Below, one piece after another: positions 1 to 10,420 of a DNA stretch of 64,000 nucleotides. The DNA comes from Isoetes taiwanensis. Lineage: Eukaryota; Streptophyta; Lycopodiopsida; Isoetales; Isoetaceae. The translations under genes and the position numbers were made by a program. Each line of letters starts with the position of its first letter. The stretch's first letter is position 1. Where the stretch lies: assembly GCA_021234155.1 (NCBI GenBank), contig JAJEKV010000052.1:3500197-3564196 (forward strand), read 5' to 3'. A model generated the notes under the pieces. The model was not told where the DNA came from and searched no databases. It saw only the letters and a list, made by a program, of their open reading frames with translations.

Positions 1-659
1 CACACAGTGACTGACTATAAGTCTAGCACACTGTAGGAGTCCCGTAGCCACGATAGGCGGGACCCCACCCCCGATTCACCTTCATACCCGTTGTTTGGTG
101 CTGAACCACATCATAGCATCCACGGCCAGGTAGGCTCTTGTGCACAGGCCGCAAGTACAGGGTTTTAGGGGTTCTATCTAGGAGCATCTCTACTGCTAGA
201 TGGCCTTTAGGTCTCTACCCACCCCTTTAGCCCATACAACACCATAGGAACGGAAAGAACTAAGCTAATACATCCATCCATCCATCCATAACTTGAATAG
301 AACATAAAATAGAGATTAACCTACTCAAACAAGGGTTAATCCTACGACTAACTAGGAAAACCAAGCTATCTACACACTAACCCGTGTCCTGGCTGGAGCC
401 ATGGTCTCGGTATGGGTCCATCACACTAGGCTGGCGGGTGGTTGATGATAACTCAAGCTTGGCTGATAACTGTTGCTCCTCCTTAGCTCCCAATTCGAAT
501 TTGGGAGTCAAAATGGGGCAGGACCCCTTTTCCTAGGCCCAAAATGGAAGGTCCCCCCTGGCCAATCGATTTGGGCCAGGTGGCGCCCCCTTGTTGGTGC
601 TAATTAACTAATTTAGATTAATTAGGGTAATTAGGCCAAATACTTTATAATTATCCACA
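1..659 (-). repeat. 3' LTR (partial, truncated by window start)
   Basis: This corresponds to 4419-5077 of the other LTR. Differences cluster near positions 1-60, about 105 and about 120-135; the remaining roughly 500 bp match. It ends TTATCCACA, as does the right LTR, and is followed by unrelated internal sequence. Confidence 0.85.
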
Positions 660-670
660 ATGTCTCCGGC

Positions 671-1459
671 TTAAGGAGCTAGTGCTGCAAGACCCTCCGT
701 CTCAGCCGGCTCAATAGTTTGCTGGTGAAACTGGAGTATCTGCTGTACCTCTGGAGGAAGATCCCCGGACGTGAAGTCGATGAAGTCATCCATGCAGTAT
801 TCGGCGAGCTCATAGAGAACCTGCGCCTTCTCTTTCCCTCTGAGTCCTGCCACTACGTGGTATGTCCACATGATGTCCTCCAATAGAAGGAACTCGTGTC
901 CTTGATGATATATAACCGGGATAACATCTAACCCAGCCAAGCGCCCACCCTCCTCACGGCGTGGCGGCATCTCCTGCGCCAACTGTTTCCACCGGACAAA
1001 ATCGTCCATGGCAACCCACTCGTCTTCCTCCTCGTCCGACATTTCTGGCCCCTTGCCCTTCTCTACAGGTAGGGTTTCGTCCTCCACATACTGGTCCATA
1101 AGAATGGCGAGAGCGAAAGAGACTTCAAGAAACTCTTGCCCCTCATGACTGACGACCCGGGGTCGCCGAGCCCACCGGAGCTTGCCTCGGAGTAGCTCAT
1201 ACCCTCTCTTCCCCCCACCAAGCATTTCCTTGACTACTGCTCGGTCAATATAGAGTTTAGGTGGCTCCCCCAAAGGAATACAGAGAGGAAGCATTTCCTC
1301 TACATAAAATTGCAGAAACTCAGCATAATCAGGGTGTTTCTGCATGTTCGAGATGAGGTCAATATGCTGGGAGAGGAAAGGCTCTAAGAGGTCGAAGGCC
1401 ACTTGGGGATCCCAGTGCTCCCCATCCTGATACCAAGCAAGCAGATCCATGGCGGCCAT
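671..1459 (-). CDS. Uncharacterised 262-aa ORF inside LTR retrotransposon
   Basis: This open frame lies in the sense direction of the element, ends about 12 bp before the 3' LTR, and starts with ATG at 1459. The protein is acidic and soluble-looking, with no signal peptide or membrane segment. It has a Glu/Asp run (EEEDEW) near residue 145 and a leucine- and aromatic-rich N-terminal half. I see no zinc knuckle, no D(T/S)G protease motif, no YxDD of reverse transcriptase and no integrase motif, so it is not a recognisable gag or pol product. Being uninterrupted in an element whose LTRs still match, it could be translated. It may be captured host coding sequence or a family-specific accessory protein. 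Function unknown. Confidence 0.6.
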   Translation of the reverse strand: MAAMDLLAWYQDGEHWDPQVAFDLLEPFLSQHIDLISNMQKHPDYAEFLQFYVEEMLPLCIPLGEPPKLYIDRAVVKEMLGGGKRGYELLRGKLRWARRPRVVSHEGQEFLEVSFALAILMDQYVEDETLPVEKGKGPEMSDEEEDEWVAMDDFVRWKQLAQEMPPRREEGGRLAGLDVIPVIYHQGHEFLLLEDIMWTYHVVAGLRGKEKAQVLYELAEYCMDDFIDFTSGDLPPEVQQILQFHQQTIEPAETEGLAALAP

Positions 1460-1574
1460 ATGCGCTGGAAGGAAGGAGGAGGAAGAGTGGACAAAACCTG
1501 AAAGTGAAAGTGAAACCCTAAAACGGTCTTTAAAGTATTTATAACCCTTATGCTGACGTCAGCATTCACTATCA

Positions 1575-1575
<1 letters not shown>

Positions 1576-1607
<32 letters not shown>

Positions 1608-1611
1608 TTTT
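1576..1611. repeat. (ATT)n microsatellite
   Basis: About eleven consecutive TTA/ATT units, then a short T-run, just upstream of the 262-aa ORF on the sense strand. Confidence 0.9.
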
Positions 1612-3181
1612 GAAAGAAATATTAAAATGCAACTAACAAAGACACGATAGCAAAATTGGTTCTCTATTGATATAGCAAAATTAAATACATTAAAAATGCC
1701 CTCGGGCCACTATGGACGTTCTCCCCGAATCCTCCGGGCAAGGGCGAGGTCCTTTGGCATTATAGTGACTCGCTTTGCGTGTATCGCGCAAAGATTTGCG
1801 TCACTAAAGAGTGCTATGAGGTAGGCTTCAGCACCTCTGTAAAAGCCAAAATCGCAAAGGTCCAGGCGAAGATCGGTTTTGAATTCTTGTGCTATTTCCG
1901 AACCAATCTCTAAAAGGGTAGCTTCCTTATCAGGAGCTCGGCGGTCTTCGATACTACGGATCTCCGTAAGGCCCGCGGTACGGGTACGAACCGATGGGGC
2001 TTCCTTGGAGGGGGCGAGGTTTGGGGATTGGTCCCTTCCTCACGTAGTACCGTCTTACCAGCGGTAGCGGGGTGGGAGTGGGAAGCATCCACCGTTCTCG
2101 TCTCCTGGCGGCTTTCGTATTCTTCCCAATGGTGCCGACAATCTTCAACTTCTCTCTATATTATTCTTGGGACTTATGTGCCCACGGACTTCCTCCGCCG
2201 TTTCCTCGGTGGCTCATCGCTTTGTTGAGGCCCCTGGCCGGTTCTCTGGCCCGGTTTATCCATTTTTTGGTGTAAGTCCTGCTGGTTTTGTCTGTTGCTC
2301 TTTATGTAGCCTCTCTGCTTTGTGCCCCTTCTGTTCCTCCCGAATTGGCGGGACGCGTTCCATATCAGCTTCCACTGGTTGCATCGTAGAGCCCGCGATC
2401 GCCGGATCAATTGACGATAGCGGTCGGTACGACGAGCCATATCCATCCGGACATGTATCGGTATTGCGGTGATATCGGGGATTTCACCCCAAATGAATCC
2501 ACGGAAGCGTCGTGCCACTCATATGGGGGTAGCTTCGAATGCTTCATGGTTAATAATAGCCCACCCATGGCCAAGGTACCTATACTCTTTACTCCGTGTA
2601 TATCAGTATCGCCCTCTCTAGTTCCCACCGATCATGCGTCCCCTTGAGCCAAAGCTTCGGGATCACGGACGCCTCAAGCTGAATAAAGCCCTCCTCGGCG
2701 TGTTCTTCACACTGCGGGGGATAAAACTTGATCAACACCATAACACGGTGGGGCCGCTTTCGACCATGGTATATGGCAGCTGATGGAGATTCAGCTTGAT
2801 CAAAAACTGCTCCGAAAAGTGGAATATAGGATAAGGGATCCTTAGGTTATCACTAAAACGTTGTGCCAGCTCATTCAGAAGGATGTCTACCACGTCATTT
2901 GTCGGTGGCCATGCCCAGCGATCATGGCATAGATTTGGGGTATATTAAGGCTAGAAGGGTCCAAAGTGGTCTTAGTGATGGCCATAAGTAAGGCGCTGGC
3001 GCTTAGGAGAGCAGTAAAGGTGGCGCTAGGTCACGAGGCAGCCACTGGGAAAAAGAGAGACAAGGTTTGGGCCGCTTGGGTCTGGCGGCTATGGCGGCGT
3101 CGAAGCGAGCAAAGCGGCAACAGATACAAGAAGGAACTCAAAAAAAGCGGCCGTTAACTTTTAAATTTTAAATTTTAAACT

Positions 3182-3203
3182 AAAAAAAAAAAAAAAAAAA
3201 AAA
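3182..3203. repeat. Poly-A tract
   Basis: Twenty-two consecutive A residues on the plus strand inside the LTR element, preceded by a short AT-rich stretch. Confidence 0.9.
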
Positions 3204-3639
3204 TACGGCGGAAAAAAAATATACGCGCGAAAATACAAAGCGGCGCTGACCCGGTTATACGTGTTTCTTTCCGCGTTCTAAGTCGTCCAAACCCTGTCAG
3301 CGCCGCCATTGGGTTTGGCCTTCTGCTGGTCCCCTTGCGACCTGACGACAACTCCTTTAGGGTATTTCGGGTACGCTCGACCCATTGGAGCAATAATCTG
3401 GTCGATCCGAGCTACGAGGAGGGAGTTATGGCGAAAACAAAATTCAAGTTTCTAACCCTAATTTCTAACTTTAACCCCTTCGCTAGGGAACACTATCTCT
3501 ACAACCCGGTCATTCGTCCCATACTAAGCCAACTAACACACGGGTGACAGAGTTGGAACTTTCTAGACAAGAGTTTTTCATCCCCAACTAACGAGTTAGA
3601 GTATGGCCAGTGCAACAGTTTTGATTCACCAGAACCATT

Positions 3640-3651
3640 GCTCTGATACCA
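3640..3651 (-). promoter_or_regulatory. Primer-binding site, tRNA-Met type
   Basis: The minus strand reads TGGTATCAGAGC, the standard plant retrotransposon site for initiator/elongator tRNA-Met. It is separated from the CA end of the 5' LTR (3653) by a single base. This fixes the orientation and LTR boundary. Confidence 0.9.
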
Positions 3652-3652
3652 C

Positions 3653-5077
3653 TGTGACGCTCCCAGAGTCCATACGATGCTCCCATCGTATAGATACGGG
3701 ACTTCCCCTCCCATGGCGACTAAATCACCACGGCAAGGCCCTCCGTCATGCTCGGACTACTCGGGATGGCCAAGTGTCCGGGTGAGGATCACGGAGGTGT
3801 CATTCGCCCCACGTCCTCTATGGGGAAATCCTATGATAGCGGAAGCATACATATACGTTAGCATCCAATCATAATGCAAATAAAATACCACCGCGAAGGG
3901 TGGCCCATCCTCATCAACATGGCAAAGATAATCCATACATAACAACATAAAACAACACAATAACAGGCACTACCCCGGGCTCAGACTCCAAGGGATCAAC
4001 TGACAGCCAGGGTCTCAAGATATCAACAGACGGAGATATAACAATGGCGTTGGCTGGCATAAGACAATGGCTAGGGTTGTCCACTCCATCCGCCCCTCCT
4101 GTGCACACTTTGCAGATAGGCCGTATCATGCTATGACGTGCTTGTAGCCCTCCGGAGACGCAATCCCAAGGAATCAACCTTTAGGACTACTCCGGGTTAC
4201 ATCTCCCCGGTCCGATGAGGCAGGTCAGGGAGGCGTCCCCTCCCCGGGTATGACGGATCCCTGGGTGCGCTAGAGGATACGTGCCCCCTCAGTGAACCCC
4301 GCATCCGTACCCGACTTACTCCCCTAAATCTAAAGGTCAGCTCACCAACCCGTTCGAGCCTGTATGCCATAAAGGCTCCCACCCTCCGCCCGGGGAGTGT
4401 CGGACCCATACCCAGCCCACACACATTGGATCGGCTATAAGTCTAGCAACTTTGTAGGAGTCCCGTAGCAGCTAGGCGGGACCCCACCCCGATTCACCTT
4501 CATACCCGTTGTTTGGTTTGAACCACATCATAGCATCCACACGGCGGGTAGGCTCTTGTGCACAGGCCGCAAGTACAGGGTTTTAGGGGTTCTATCTAGG
4601 AGCATCTCTACTGCTAGATGGCCTTTAGGTCTCTACCCACCCCTTTAGCCCATACAACACCATAGGAACGGAAAGAACTAAGCTAATATATCCATCCATC
4701 CATCCATAACTTGAATAGAACATAAAATAGAGATTAACCTACTCAAACAAGGGTTAATCCTACGACTAACTAGGAAAACCAAGCTATCTACACACTAACC
4801 CGTGTCCTGGCTGGAGCCATGGTCTCGGTATGGGTCCATCACACTAGGCTGGCGGGTGGTTGATGATAACTCAAGCTTGGCTGATAACTGTTGCTCCTCC
4901 TTAGCTCCCAATTCGAATTTGGGAGTCAAAATGGGGCAGGACCCCTTTTCCTAGGCCCAAAATGGAAGGTCCCCCCTGGCCAATCGATTTGGGCCAGGTG
5001 GCGCCCCCTTGTTGGTGCTAATTAACTAATTTAGATTAATTAGGGTAATTAGGCCAAATACTTTATAATTATCCACA
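3653..5077 (-). repeat. 5' LTR, 1425 bp
   Basis: On the minus strand it begins TGTGGATAAT and ends GAGCGTCACA, with the primer site immediately inside. Positions 4419-5077 match 1-659. No long ORF is expected or seen. ATGGA at 5078-5082 is the candidate target-site duplication, unverified because the other flank is off the window. Confidence 0.88.
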
Positions 5078-5182
5078 ATGGATTTATTAACATAGCTAAA
5101 TAAAACCATTGTGGTTGACTTCCACTTAGACAATTACCCCCTTATATCTCAGTGACGTGTCCCGACATGCATACGTATACCG

Positions 5183-5188
5183 TATAAA
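5183..5188 (+). promoter_or_regulatory. Possible TATA box
   Basis: TATAAA lies upstream of the broken plus-strand gene and just after an ACGTGT/ACGTCAC-rich stretch. It is plausible as the remnant promoter of the 5.4-6.3 kb gene, on position and motif only. Confidence 0.35.
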
Positions 5189-5455
5189 TGCCTGGAACGT
5201 CACACACGTCGGCTTCCACCACCAGCTCAGTTTACTCTACCACATCCTGCTCCTAAACGTCGTTTGCCTTACTCCAATAGCCCACAGAACAACGAAATTT
5301 TCCTCCACCCGTTCATTTCACTCCAGCAAGGGAGGACGAGCTCAGACTCCTTCCTCCAGTTCGTTTTAGTCCTTCTCCCATAGTCCAGCGTAGACAGCCT
5401 CCCCGGAGGCAAATCACACCAACTCCATCCATCTCGCTACTTGATACTACACTAA

Positions 5456-6330
5456 GTGGGAGCAGTCAGCGCCACGCAACTCCTGTATTCTATGACACTT
5501 CAGGAGCTGATCAGCTACGTCACCAACCTCGACTACTTTTTCCCAGAGAGAGGGAAAGCAGCTCCCTCCAAGACCTGCCCACACCAAACCTCTCAGCATC
5601 TACTAGTACACCATCTTTTGCTCCCGTGTCAGATGAAGAAACTCCTCATGTTGATCTCTCAAACGAGGACATAGCAAAGCCACAAGACTCTATGTTCGAA
5701 TTCAAAGCTCTTGCGAGTGAAAACCTCAGATGAAGATGACAGAGTCATGTACACTGGCCCCAAACGCACGGCACAACAAGTTGCTCGGGTATCTGGTTCA
5801 GTCTCAGAGATTCAGAAAAGAATGCTTGTAGCTGTCCCAGCTGATAATGATGAAACTGGGAAGCCATTCTGGCTAGCTAAAGTACTGGAGGTAACAAGAG
5901 AGGACCCACTCAATTAAAAGTGCACTGGATGAGAACAAATGCTGCCAATGCTTTCAGTGGGAGTTATACTTTGAAGATGGTAAAAACAGGAGTGGGAAGG
6001 AGAGCAAAGTCCAAAGCAAACACTGCTGTCATAGATCTAGCTGAAGTAAAGGTTCTTGCATATGACTTTGTTTTTACTGTTGCTAATAAGTTACGTGCGG
6101 TCACTCAAACTTTAATAAGGTCGGCATGTGGATTAGATAAACAACCTAGAAAGGTGGCCAAAAAAGATGATGATGAAAACTCACTTGTAGACAGTGAGGA
6201 AGAAGATCATTCGAGTACATCCAGTTTTGAGAGTGAAGATGAGGATGAAGGCTCTACTGATCAGGGACTAAATGAGTCTGAGGATGACATGCATCCTGAT
6301 ATTGCTGCAAAATGTAAGTTTGTCCGATGA
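5456..6330 (+). pseudogene. Broken gene, acidic C-terminus; family not recognised
   Basis: Three overlapping plus-strand frames carry protein-like sequence that joins only across frameshifts. The first ends around 5731 with an acidic, Ser/Thr-rich stretch (DEETPHVDLSNEDIAKPQ). The second (5711-5917) contains TGPKRTAQQVARVSGSVSE and KPFWLAKVLEVTRE. The third (from about 5918) continues LKVHW and ends in a long Glu/Asp/Ser-rich tail. The FWLAKV...KVHW pattern resembles the entry strands of BAH- or Tudor-like reader modules, but this is a weak inference. A GTAAGT donor-like motif at about 6313 suggests a further exon might once have followed. The gene abuts the LTR retrotransposon, so its promoter side may be disrupted. 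Confidence 0.5.
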
Positions 6331-7540
6331 CTCGAACATGTAAAGAACAGAAAATGCAGGTGATGAGGGTTTGTCAAAATGTCCTATATTTTTGACAATT
6401 TTGTTCATAATTTTGTAAAATTTTCACAAGCTTTGAATATATCACTTGTTTGTCACTCTACTACCCTTGCTGTTTTTTTTATTGCCCCTTTTTTGCTACA
6501 CTTCATATAAGTAGCTATTTTTTGTTTCAAATTAGGAGGATGAAAATAGTTATTAAATATTTTTGCATACAAGCTATGTTCAATCAACCCCTCAAAAAGG
6601 GTACCTAAATTAGCTAAATTGTCACACTTGTCACGAACAAACCTTCAAAATGGACTTTTTTTAGGGAATCTTTCAAAGATTCATACGGAAATCGTTTGTT
6701 TAGAGCAAATAAGTGCGTTTCAATTTAAACTTTATTGAAAGAGTAGGAAAATTTCTGATTGGGTTTAAAAACTTTGCCCAACACTAATTTAGATCACACT
6801 CATTTTATCCAATTTTTTCTTTCTTATATGAGCTAAATATATCTAGTAAAAGAAACTAGGGAAAAATGACAGAATTTTGGATTTATTGGTGGCAGTTCAG
6901 AACTTGGCACGTGTTTGGCTCTTGTTTGTATCTCCTTGATGCATCGCTCTACCTAAGATTTGATTGGTCAGTGGTATACTGCAATTGGTCCATGCAAAAT
7001 CATTGATGATAGTTGCACCAGACAAATGTTTTCATTCACAACCCTGTTTGATAATTTTGTTGACATGGTACAATCGTTTAAGGCCTAATTGTTATGAGCT
7101 GAGTATTACGTAATGAGAGGAGAGAGGATAATTAACCCAATCTCAGCCCTAGATTAAATGCTATAGTTACCATGCCCACATTGCTGGGCATAATTTGGGC
7201 ACCTATAAATGCCGGTGTTTTCGCAAGAGTGATCCATCTTGATCTAAACTAGTTTCTTAACCAAAGGTATTACAACCCATTAATTGTCGTGGTGCAAGTT
7301 TTCATTACATAAAATGCTGTATTAGAGACGATACCATTACATTGGCATACCTTTCAATTTGTGAGATATAACCAAAGTTGAAATCTTATAATCATTTACA
7401 TGCATACTTCAAATGTTAATCCATTGCAATACCAATTATAGCCTACGCAATTGATGGCAGGGGAGGCATTCCGCCCCATAGGGGCTCTAGGCGATGCCGT
7501 AGCCGAGGCGGCGCACGAGCAGCGGAGCCGCAAGTGCCGC
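6331..7540. other. AT-rich intergenic; one degenerate Helitron-end-like hairpin
   Basis: No supported coding sequence. At about 7170-7200 the sequence ATGCCCACATTGCTGGGCAT recalls the family hairpin next to Helitron 3' ends elsewhere in the window, but the adjacent CTAG is CTAT here, so it is at best an eroded terminus. Confidence 0.4.
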
Positions 7541-7612
7541 TGAGTGCCTTGGTGGCATGTTGGAGCCTAGGTGCCATGTTTGAGCCACCTTGGCATGTTG
7601 GAGCCTATGTGG

Positions 7613-8107
7613 CAGGGATAGGTTCTGTACGTACGAAATTATTTTTCTGGACATATAAAGTCCAAAAATACGTATTTTTCCCTCGCTGGCCGGAAAAAAA
7701 AAAAAATCGCATAAGCAAAATCTTCAGTAAAATAAAAAAAAAATATAATAATTTTGCGTAAGCGAAACCGTTTCGCTTACGCGAAAAAAGTTTCGCGTAA
7801 GCGAAACTGAAGGTTTCGCTTACGCGAAAGTTCAAATTTTTTTTATTTTTATTTTTTTTTCCGGATTTTTTTGTCGCGTAAGCGAAATCTCTGTTTTGCT
7901 TACGCGAAAACTGTTTCGCGTAAGCGAAACAGCTATTTCGCTTACGCAAAAATTAATTTTTTTTTTAAAGTTTCGCGTACGCGAAAAATTCCCGATGCCA
8001 GAATTTTTTTTGCCGTATTTTTGACGTATTATACTTCAAATTTGTGTCTTATCATTCGAATAATACATATTGAGTATAAAACATATACAGTATTGAACCT
8101 ATCCCTG
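7613..8107. mobile_element. hAT-like non-autonomous element, 495 bp
   Basis: The terminal inverted repeats are CAGGGATAGGTTC (left) and GAACCTATCCCTG (right). They are flanked by an 8-bp target duplication, CTATGTGG at 7605-7612 and CTACGTGG at 8108-8115, with one mismatch. CAGGG termini and 8-bp duplications are characteristic of the hAT superfamily. No transposase ORF is present. The insertion lies within the minisatellite, so the target duplication is itself a unit fragment; the different flanking half-units argue against a chance match. Confidence 0.8.
7755..7990. repeat. Palindromic array TTTCGCGTAAGCGAAA inside the hAT-like element
   Basis: About eight near-perfect copies of the palindrome pair TTTCGCGTAAGCGAAA / TTTCGCTTACGCGAAA alternate in both orientations with T-rich spacers. 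Each can fold into a short hairpin, and neighbours can pair with each other. Repeated subterminal motifs in hAT elements are often transposase-binding sites; that role is an inference here. Confidence 0.75.
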
Positions 8108-8745
8108 CTACGTGGCATGTCGGTGTTGGAGCCTAGGTGGCATGTTGGAGCCCACATGCCATGTTTGAGCCACCTTGGCATGTTGGAGCCTAGGTGGCAT
8201 GTTGGAGCCCGCGTGGCATGTTTGCGGTTAGGTGGCATGTTGGAGCCCGCATGGCATGTTTGAGCCACCTTGGCATGTTTGAGCCTGGGTGGCATGTTGG
8301 AACCTAGGTGGCACATTTGAGCCAACTTGGCATGTTAGAGCCTAGGTGGCATGTGGTGAGCGACCTTGGCTTGTTTGAGCCTAGGTGGCATCTTGTAGCC
8401 TGCGTGGCACGTTTGAGCTACCTTGGCATGTTTGATCCTAGGTGGCATGTTGGAGCCTAGGTGACATGTTTGAGCCACCTTGGCATGTTGGAGCCTAGGT
8501 GGCATGTTGTGAGCCAGCTTGGCTTGTTGGAGCCTAGGTGGCATGTTGTAGCCTGTGTGGCATGTTTGAGTTACCTTGGCATGTTTGAGCCTCTAGATGG
8601 CATGTTGGAGCCCAGGTGACATGTTTGAGCCACCTTGGTATGTTGGAGCCTAGGTGGCATGTTTGAGCCACCTTGGCATGTTGGAGCCCGCGTGGCATGT
8701 TTGAGCCACCTTGGTATGTTGGAACCCCGATGTAGCATGTTTGAG

Positions 8746-9298
8746 TCCTTTAAGAAATGCCTATATGATGCCTATCTTTGGTTTTTTGTATCAATATGTC
8801 TTCTACAGTTGCCAAGTGATGGATATCTTCAAGTTTCATGCTCTACAAGCTCACACACATACATGTATGAAGTCAAATGCTAGTGAGTGTGTCAAGCATG
8901 CATACAACTCTTTTATGCCACCATTTTGTGGCCATATTGGCATGTGGACAACTTGGTCATACATGGATTCTTAGAAAACCATAAAAAACCACACCTCAAA
9001 AAAACACTACCTTAGGAAACAACACCTTAAAAAAAAACATCCCTTCAAAACACCATACCGCCTGAGAAAATAACACATCCTTAAAAAAGAAACTACACCT
9101 CCTTAAGAAACCACACATTCTTAAGAAAAAAAGATACAGCTCCCTAAGAAAAACTACAATATATCGTTGAAAAAACACACTTCCATATAACTACGTGTAG
9201 GTTTTTTCCAAATCTTAAAAAAATAATCCGTATTTTGTTTTTACTGTTGTTTTCAGTTGTGGACCAAATGTTGAGGTTGTAGTGATAATTTAGGTGTG
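8746..9298. other. Intergenic, with A-rich low-complexity stretch
   Basis: Positions about 8975-9180 contain many short imperfect copies of AAACCACACCTTAAGAAA-like sequence. Nothing coding is supported. Confidence 0.5.
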
Positions 9299-9306
9299 TA
9301 TAAATA
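9299..9306 (+). promoter_or_regulatory. TATA box candidate
   Basis: TATAAATA lies about 89 bp upstream of the first in-frame ATG of the small ORF at 9388, a spacing compatible with a plant core promoter plus a short 5' leader. Confidence 0.45.
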
Positions 9307-9387
9307 GATATACAGGAAACAGCCAAGCCATCGGCTTTGGCCTCCACCTGCTTCTTCTTATTATGGCACATTTTATTAACCTGCAAG

Positions 9388-9585
9388 ATGAACCATGAGG
9401 ACCTCTACAGGTGCCGCCAGCTAGAAATAGAACTTGAAGACTGGCTGACTGTCGTTGCTATGAATCCCGTCCGCTTCTATCCTGATCCCTTTGATATTGT
9501 AATCCATCTTCTATGGAATCCAGAGCATGGTTTGTTCATGATCAAAAGGATCTCAGGAGCGCCTGTTGACGATGAATTGGAATAG
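9388..9585 (+). CDS. Small hypothetical protein, 65 aa
   Basis: It starts at the in-frame ATG (MNHEDLYRCRQLEIELEDW...) and ends ...APVDDELE. Composition is protein-like, with mixed charge, Trp and Pro, and no repeats. I do not recognise the family. A short upstream ORF begins at the ATG at 9363 and overlaps this start, so translation might be reinitiated. It could be a genuine small gene, or one exon or a captured fragment of a larger one; the sense frame is also open upstream to about 9337 without an ATG. Confidence 0.35.
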   Translation: MNHEDLYRCRQLEIELEDWLTVVAMNPVRFYPDPFDIVIHLLWNPEHGLFMIKRISGAPVDDELE

Positions 9586-9934
9586 CTTTTGAAGTTTATG
9601 TTGTTTGATCATGCTATATTTATGCCAACAAAATCGCGCCAGGCGTGATTTGAACTACGAAAATCTAAGTTTTGTAGCCACTTGCTTGCCTTATTTATTG
9701 ATAAAGCAATAGTATTTCACTCTATAGATTTCGTAGTCGTCCATGATGGTATAAAATAATAAGCAATTTTCTACTTTTTATATTGCCAACATTCTGTCAT
9801 AATATGTAGCAAAATAACAGGGGGTTCCAGGGGGATTTGATATGGATATAATTCCTGAAACCATAGGCCATATCCATAAAGCAATTCAATGGGTTATTAT
9901 AAAAAAAACATAGATTTAAGATAAAAAATAGTCA

Positions 9935-10016
9935 CGTTAGCTCACTGGTTAGATTGGTTAAAGTAGTCTTATTAGGACATTGAGTTATTTTGGTAGAGGT
10001 AGAGATTCGAGCTCTC
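9935..10016 (+). repeat. tRNA-derived (SINE-like) head candidate
   Basis: TTAGCTCACTGGTTAGA resembles an RNA polymerase III A box, and AGATTCGAGCTCT about 60 bp downstream resembles a B box. The sequence does not fold as a full tRNA cloverleaf by eye. No A- or T-rich SINE tail or target duplication was found, so this is only a candidate. Confidence 0.35.
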
Positions 10017-10363
10017 GTATTTCATATTCTAAAACCTTAAGCGAATTCGTATAGAGGCTCGATATACCATCAAAACCTTAGGCAAACGCGTATTTGACAT
10101 CTCAAAATCATAGGCGCCCCCAGTCATAAATGAGCATAATCGAAATGAGAGGTGCCCAGAGGCTCCAACATACAGTCTGGGCCATAGGATTGACAGATCC
10201 GACGACTGTGGTAGTCCAGGGTGCACCTCGTTTAGAATATGGGTGATTTGCATCGAATTTTTGAATGCCGTTCAATTTCAACACAAAATGCATATTCCTA
10301 GGCCGAAAATGAACTCAGTGCAAAAGTGTGGTTAATTCAGTGTAGGATGTTATCATTTTAATA

Positions 10364-10420
10364 CTAGTAATGGTGCCCAGCGTTGCTGGGCATAAATTTG
10401 GCCTGAGAATGTTTTGGCCG
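10364..10420 (-). mobile_element. Helitron 3' terminus without identified 5' end
   Basis: The minus strand reads CCCAGCAACGCTGGG followed by CACCATTACTAG and host T, the same terminus as H1-H3. No matching TC...TATATTATAATGTT start was found before 12.8 kb. The element is therefore truncated, or its other end belongs to a different subfamily. The sequence to about 12.7 kb may be its interior. Confidence 0.65.

Larger units (their letters stand above)
1460..3639. other. Internal non-coding region of the LTR element
   Basis: No ORF in this stretch has recognisable content. It contains an ATT microsatellite and an A-tract followed by GC-rich sequence. Stop codons are frequent in the sense (minus) frames, consistent with a long leader between primer site and the 262-aa ORF. 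Confidence 0.5.
1..5077 (-). mobile_element. Non-autonomous LTR retrotransposon (left LTR cut by window edge)
   Basis: Two direct repeats end in the same TCCACA at 659 and 5077. The right copy begins TGTGACGCTCCC at 3653, so read on the minus strand the LTR is TG...CA and 1425 bp long. A primer-binding site lies one base inside the right LTR, which fixes the transcription direction as minus. The internal region (660-3651) is only about 3 kb and shows no gag, protease, reverse transcriptase, RNase H or integrase signature on either strand. It must therefore be mobilised in trans, like LARD-type elements. The shared LTR segment is nearly identical apart from three short clusters of differences, which suggests recent insertion. 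The left target-site copy lies outside the window, so the target duplication cannot be verified. Confidence 0.85.
7541..8745. repeat. Minisatellite of GAGCCTAGGTGGCATGTT type, split by a transposon
   Basis: Units of roughly 38 bp alternate GAGCCTAGGTGGCATGTTG with GAGCCACCTTGGCATGTT. The two half-units are imperfect inverted versions of each other, so single strands could fold. The array occupies about 7541-7612 and 8108-8745, interrupted by the hAT-like element. ORFs reading through it on both strands repeat the same residues and are artefacts. Confidence 0.85.

Noticed and set aside
5073-5113. CCACAATGG / CCATTGTGG inverted repeat at the right LTR edge considered as terminal repeat of a DNA transposon
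   Set aside because: The left LTR lacks the partner, and the LTR/primer-site structure explains the boundary; the match is probably chance.
7605-8544. ORFs with FAYAK, SRKRN, or MPPRL/HAKVAQ peptide repeats
   Set aside because: They reflect DNA palindromes and the minisatellite; both strands give similar peptides.
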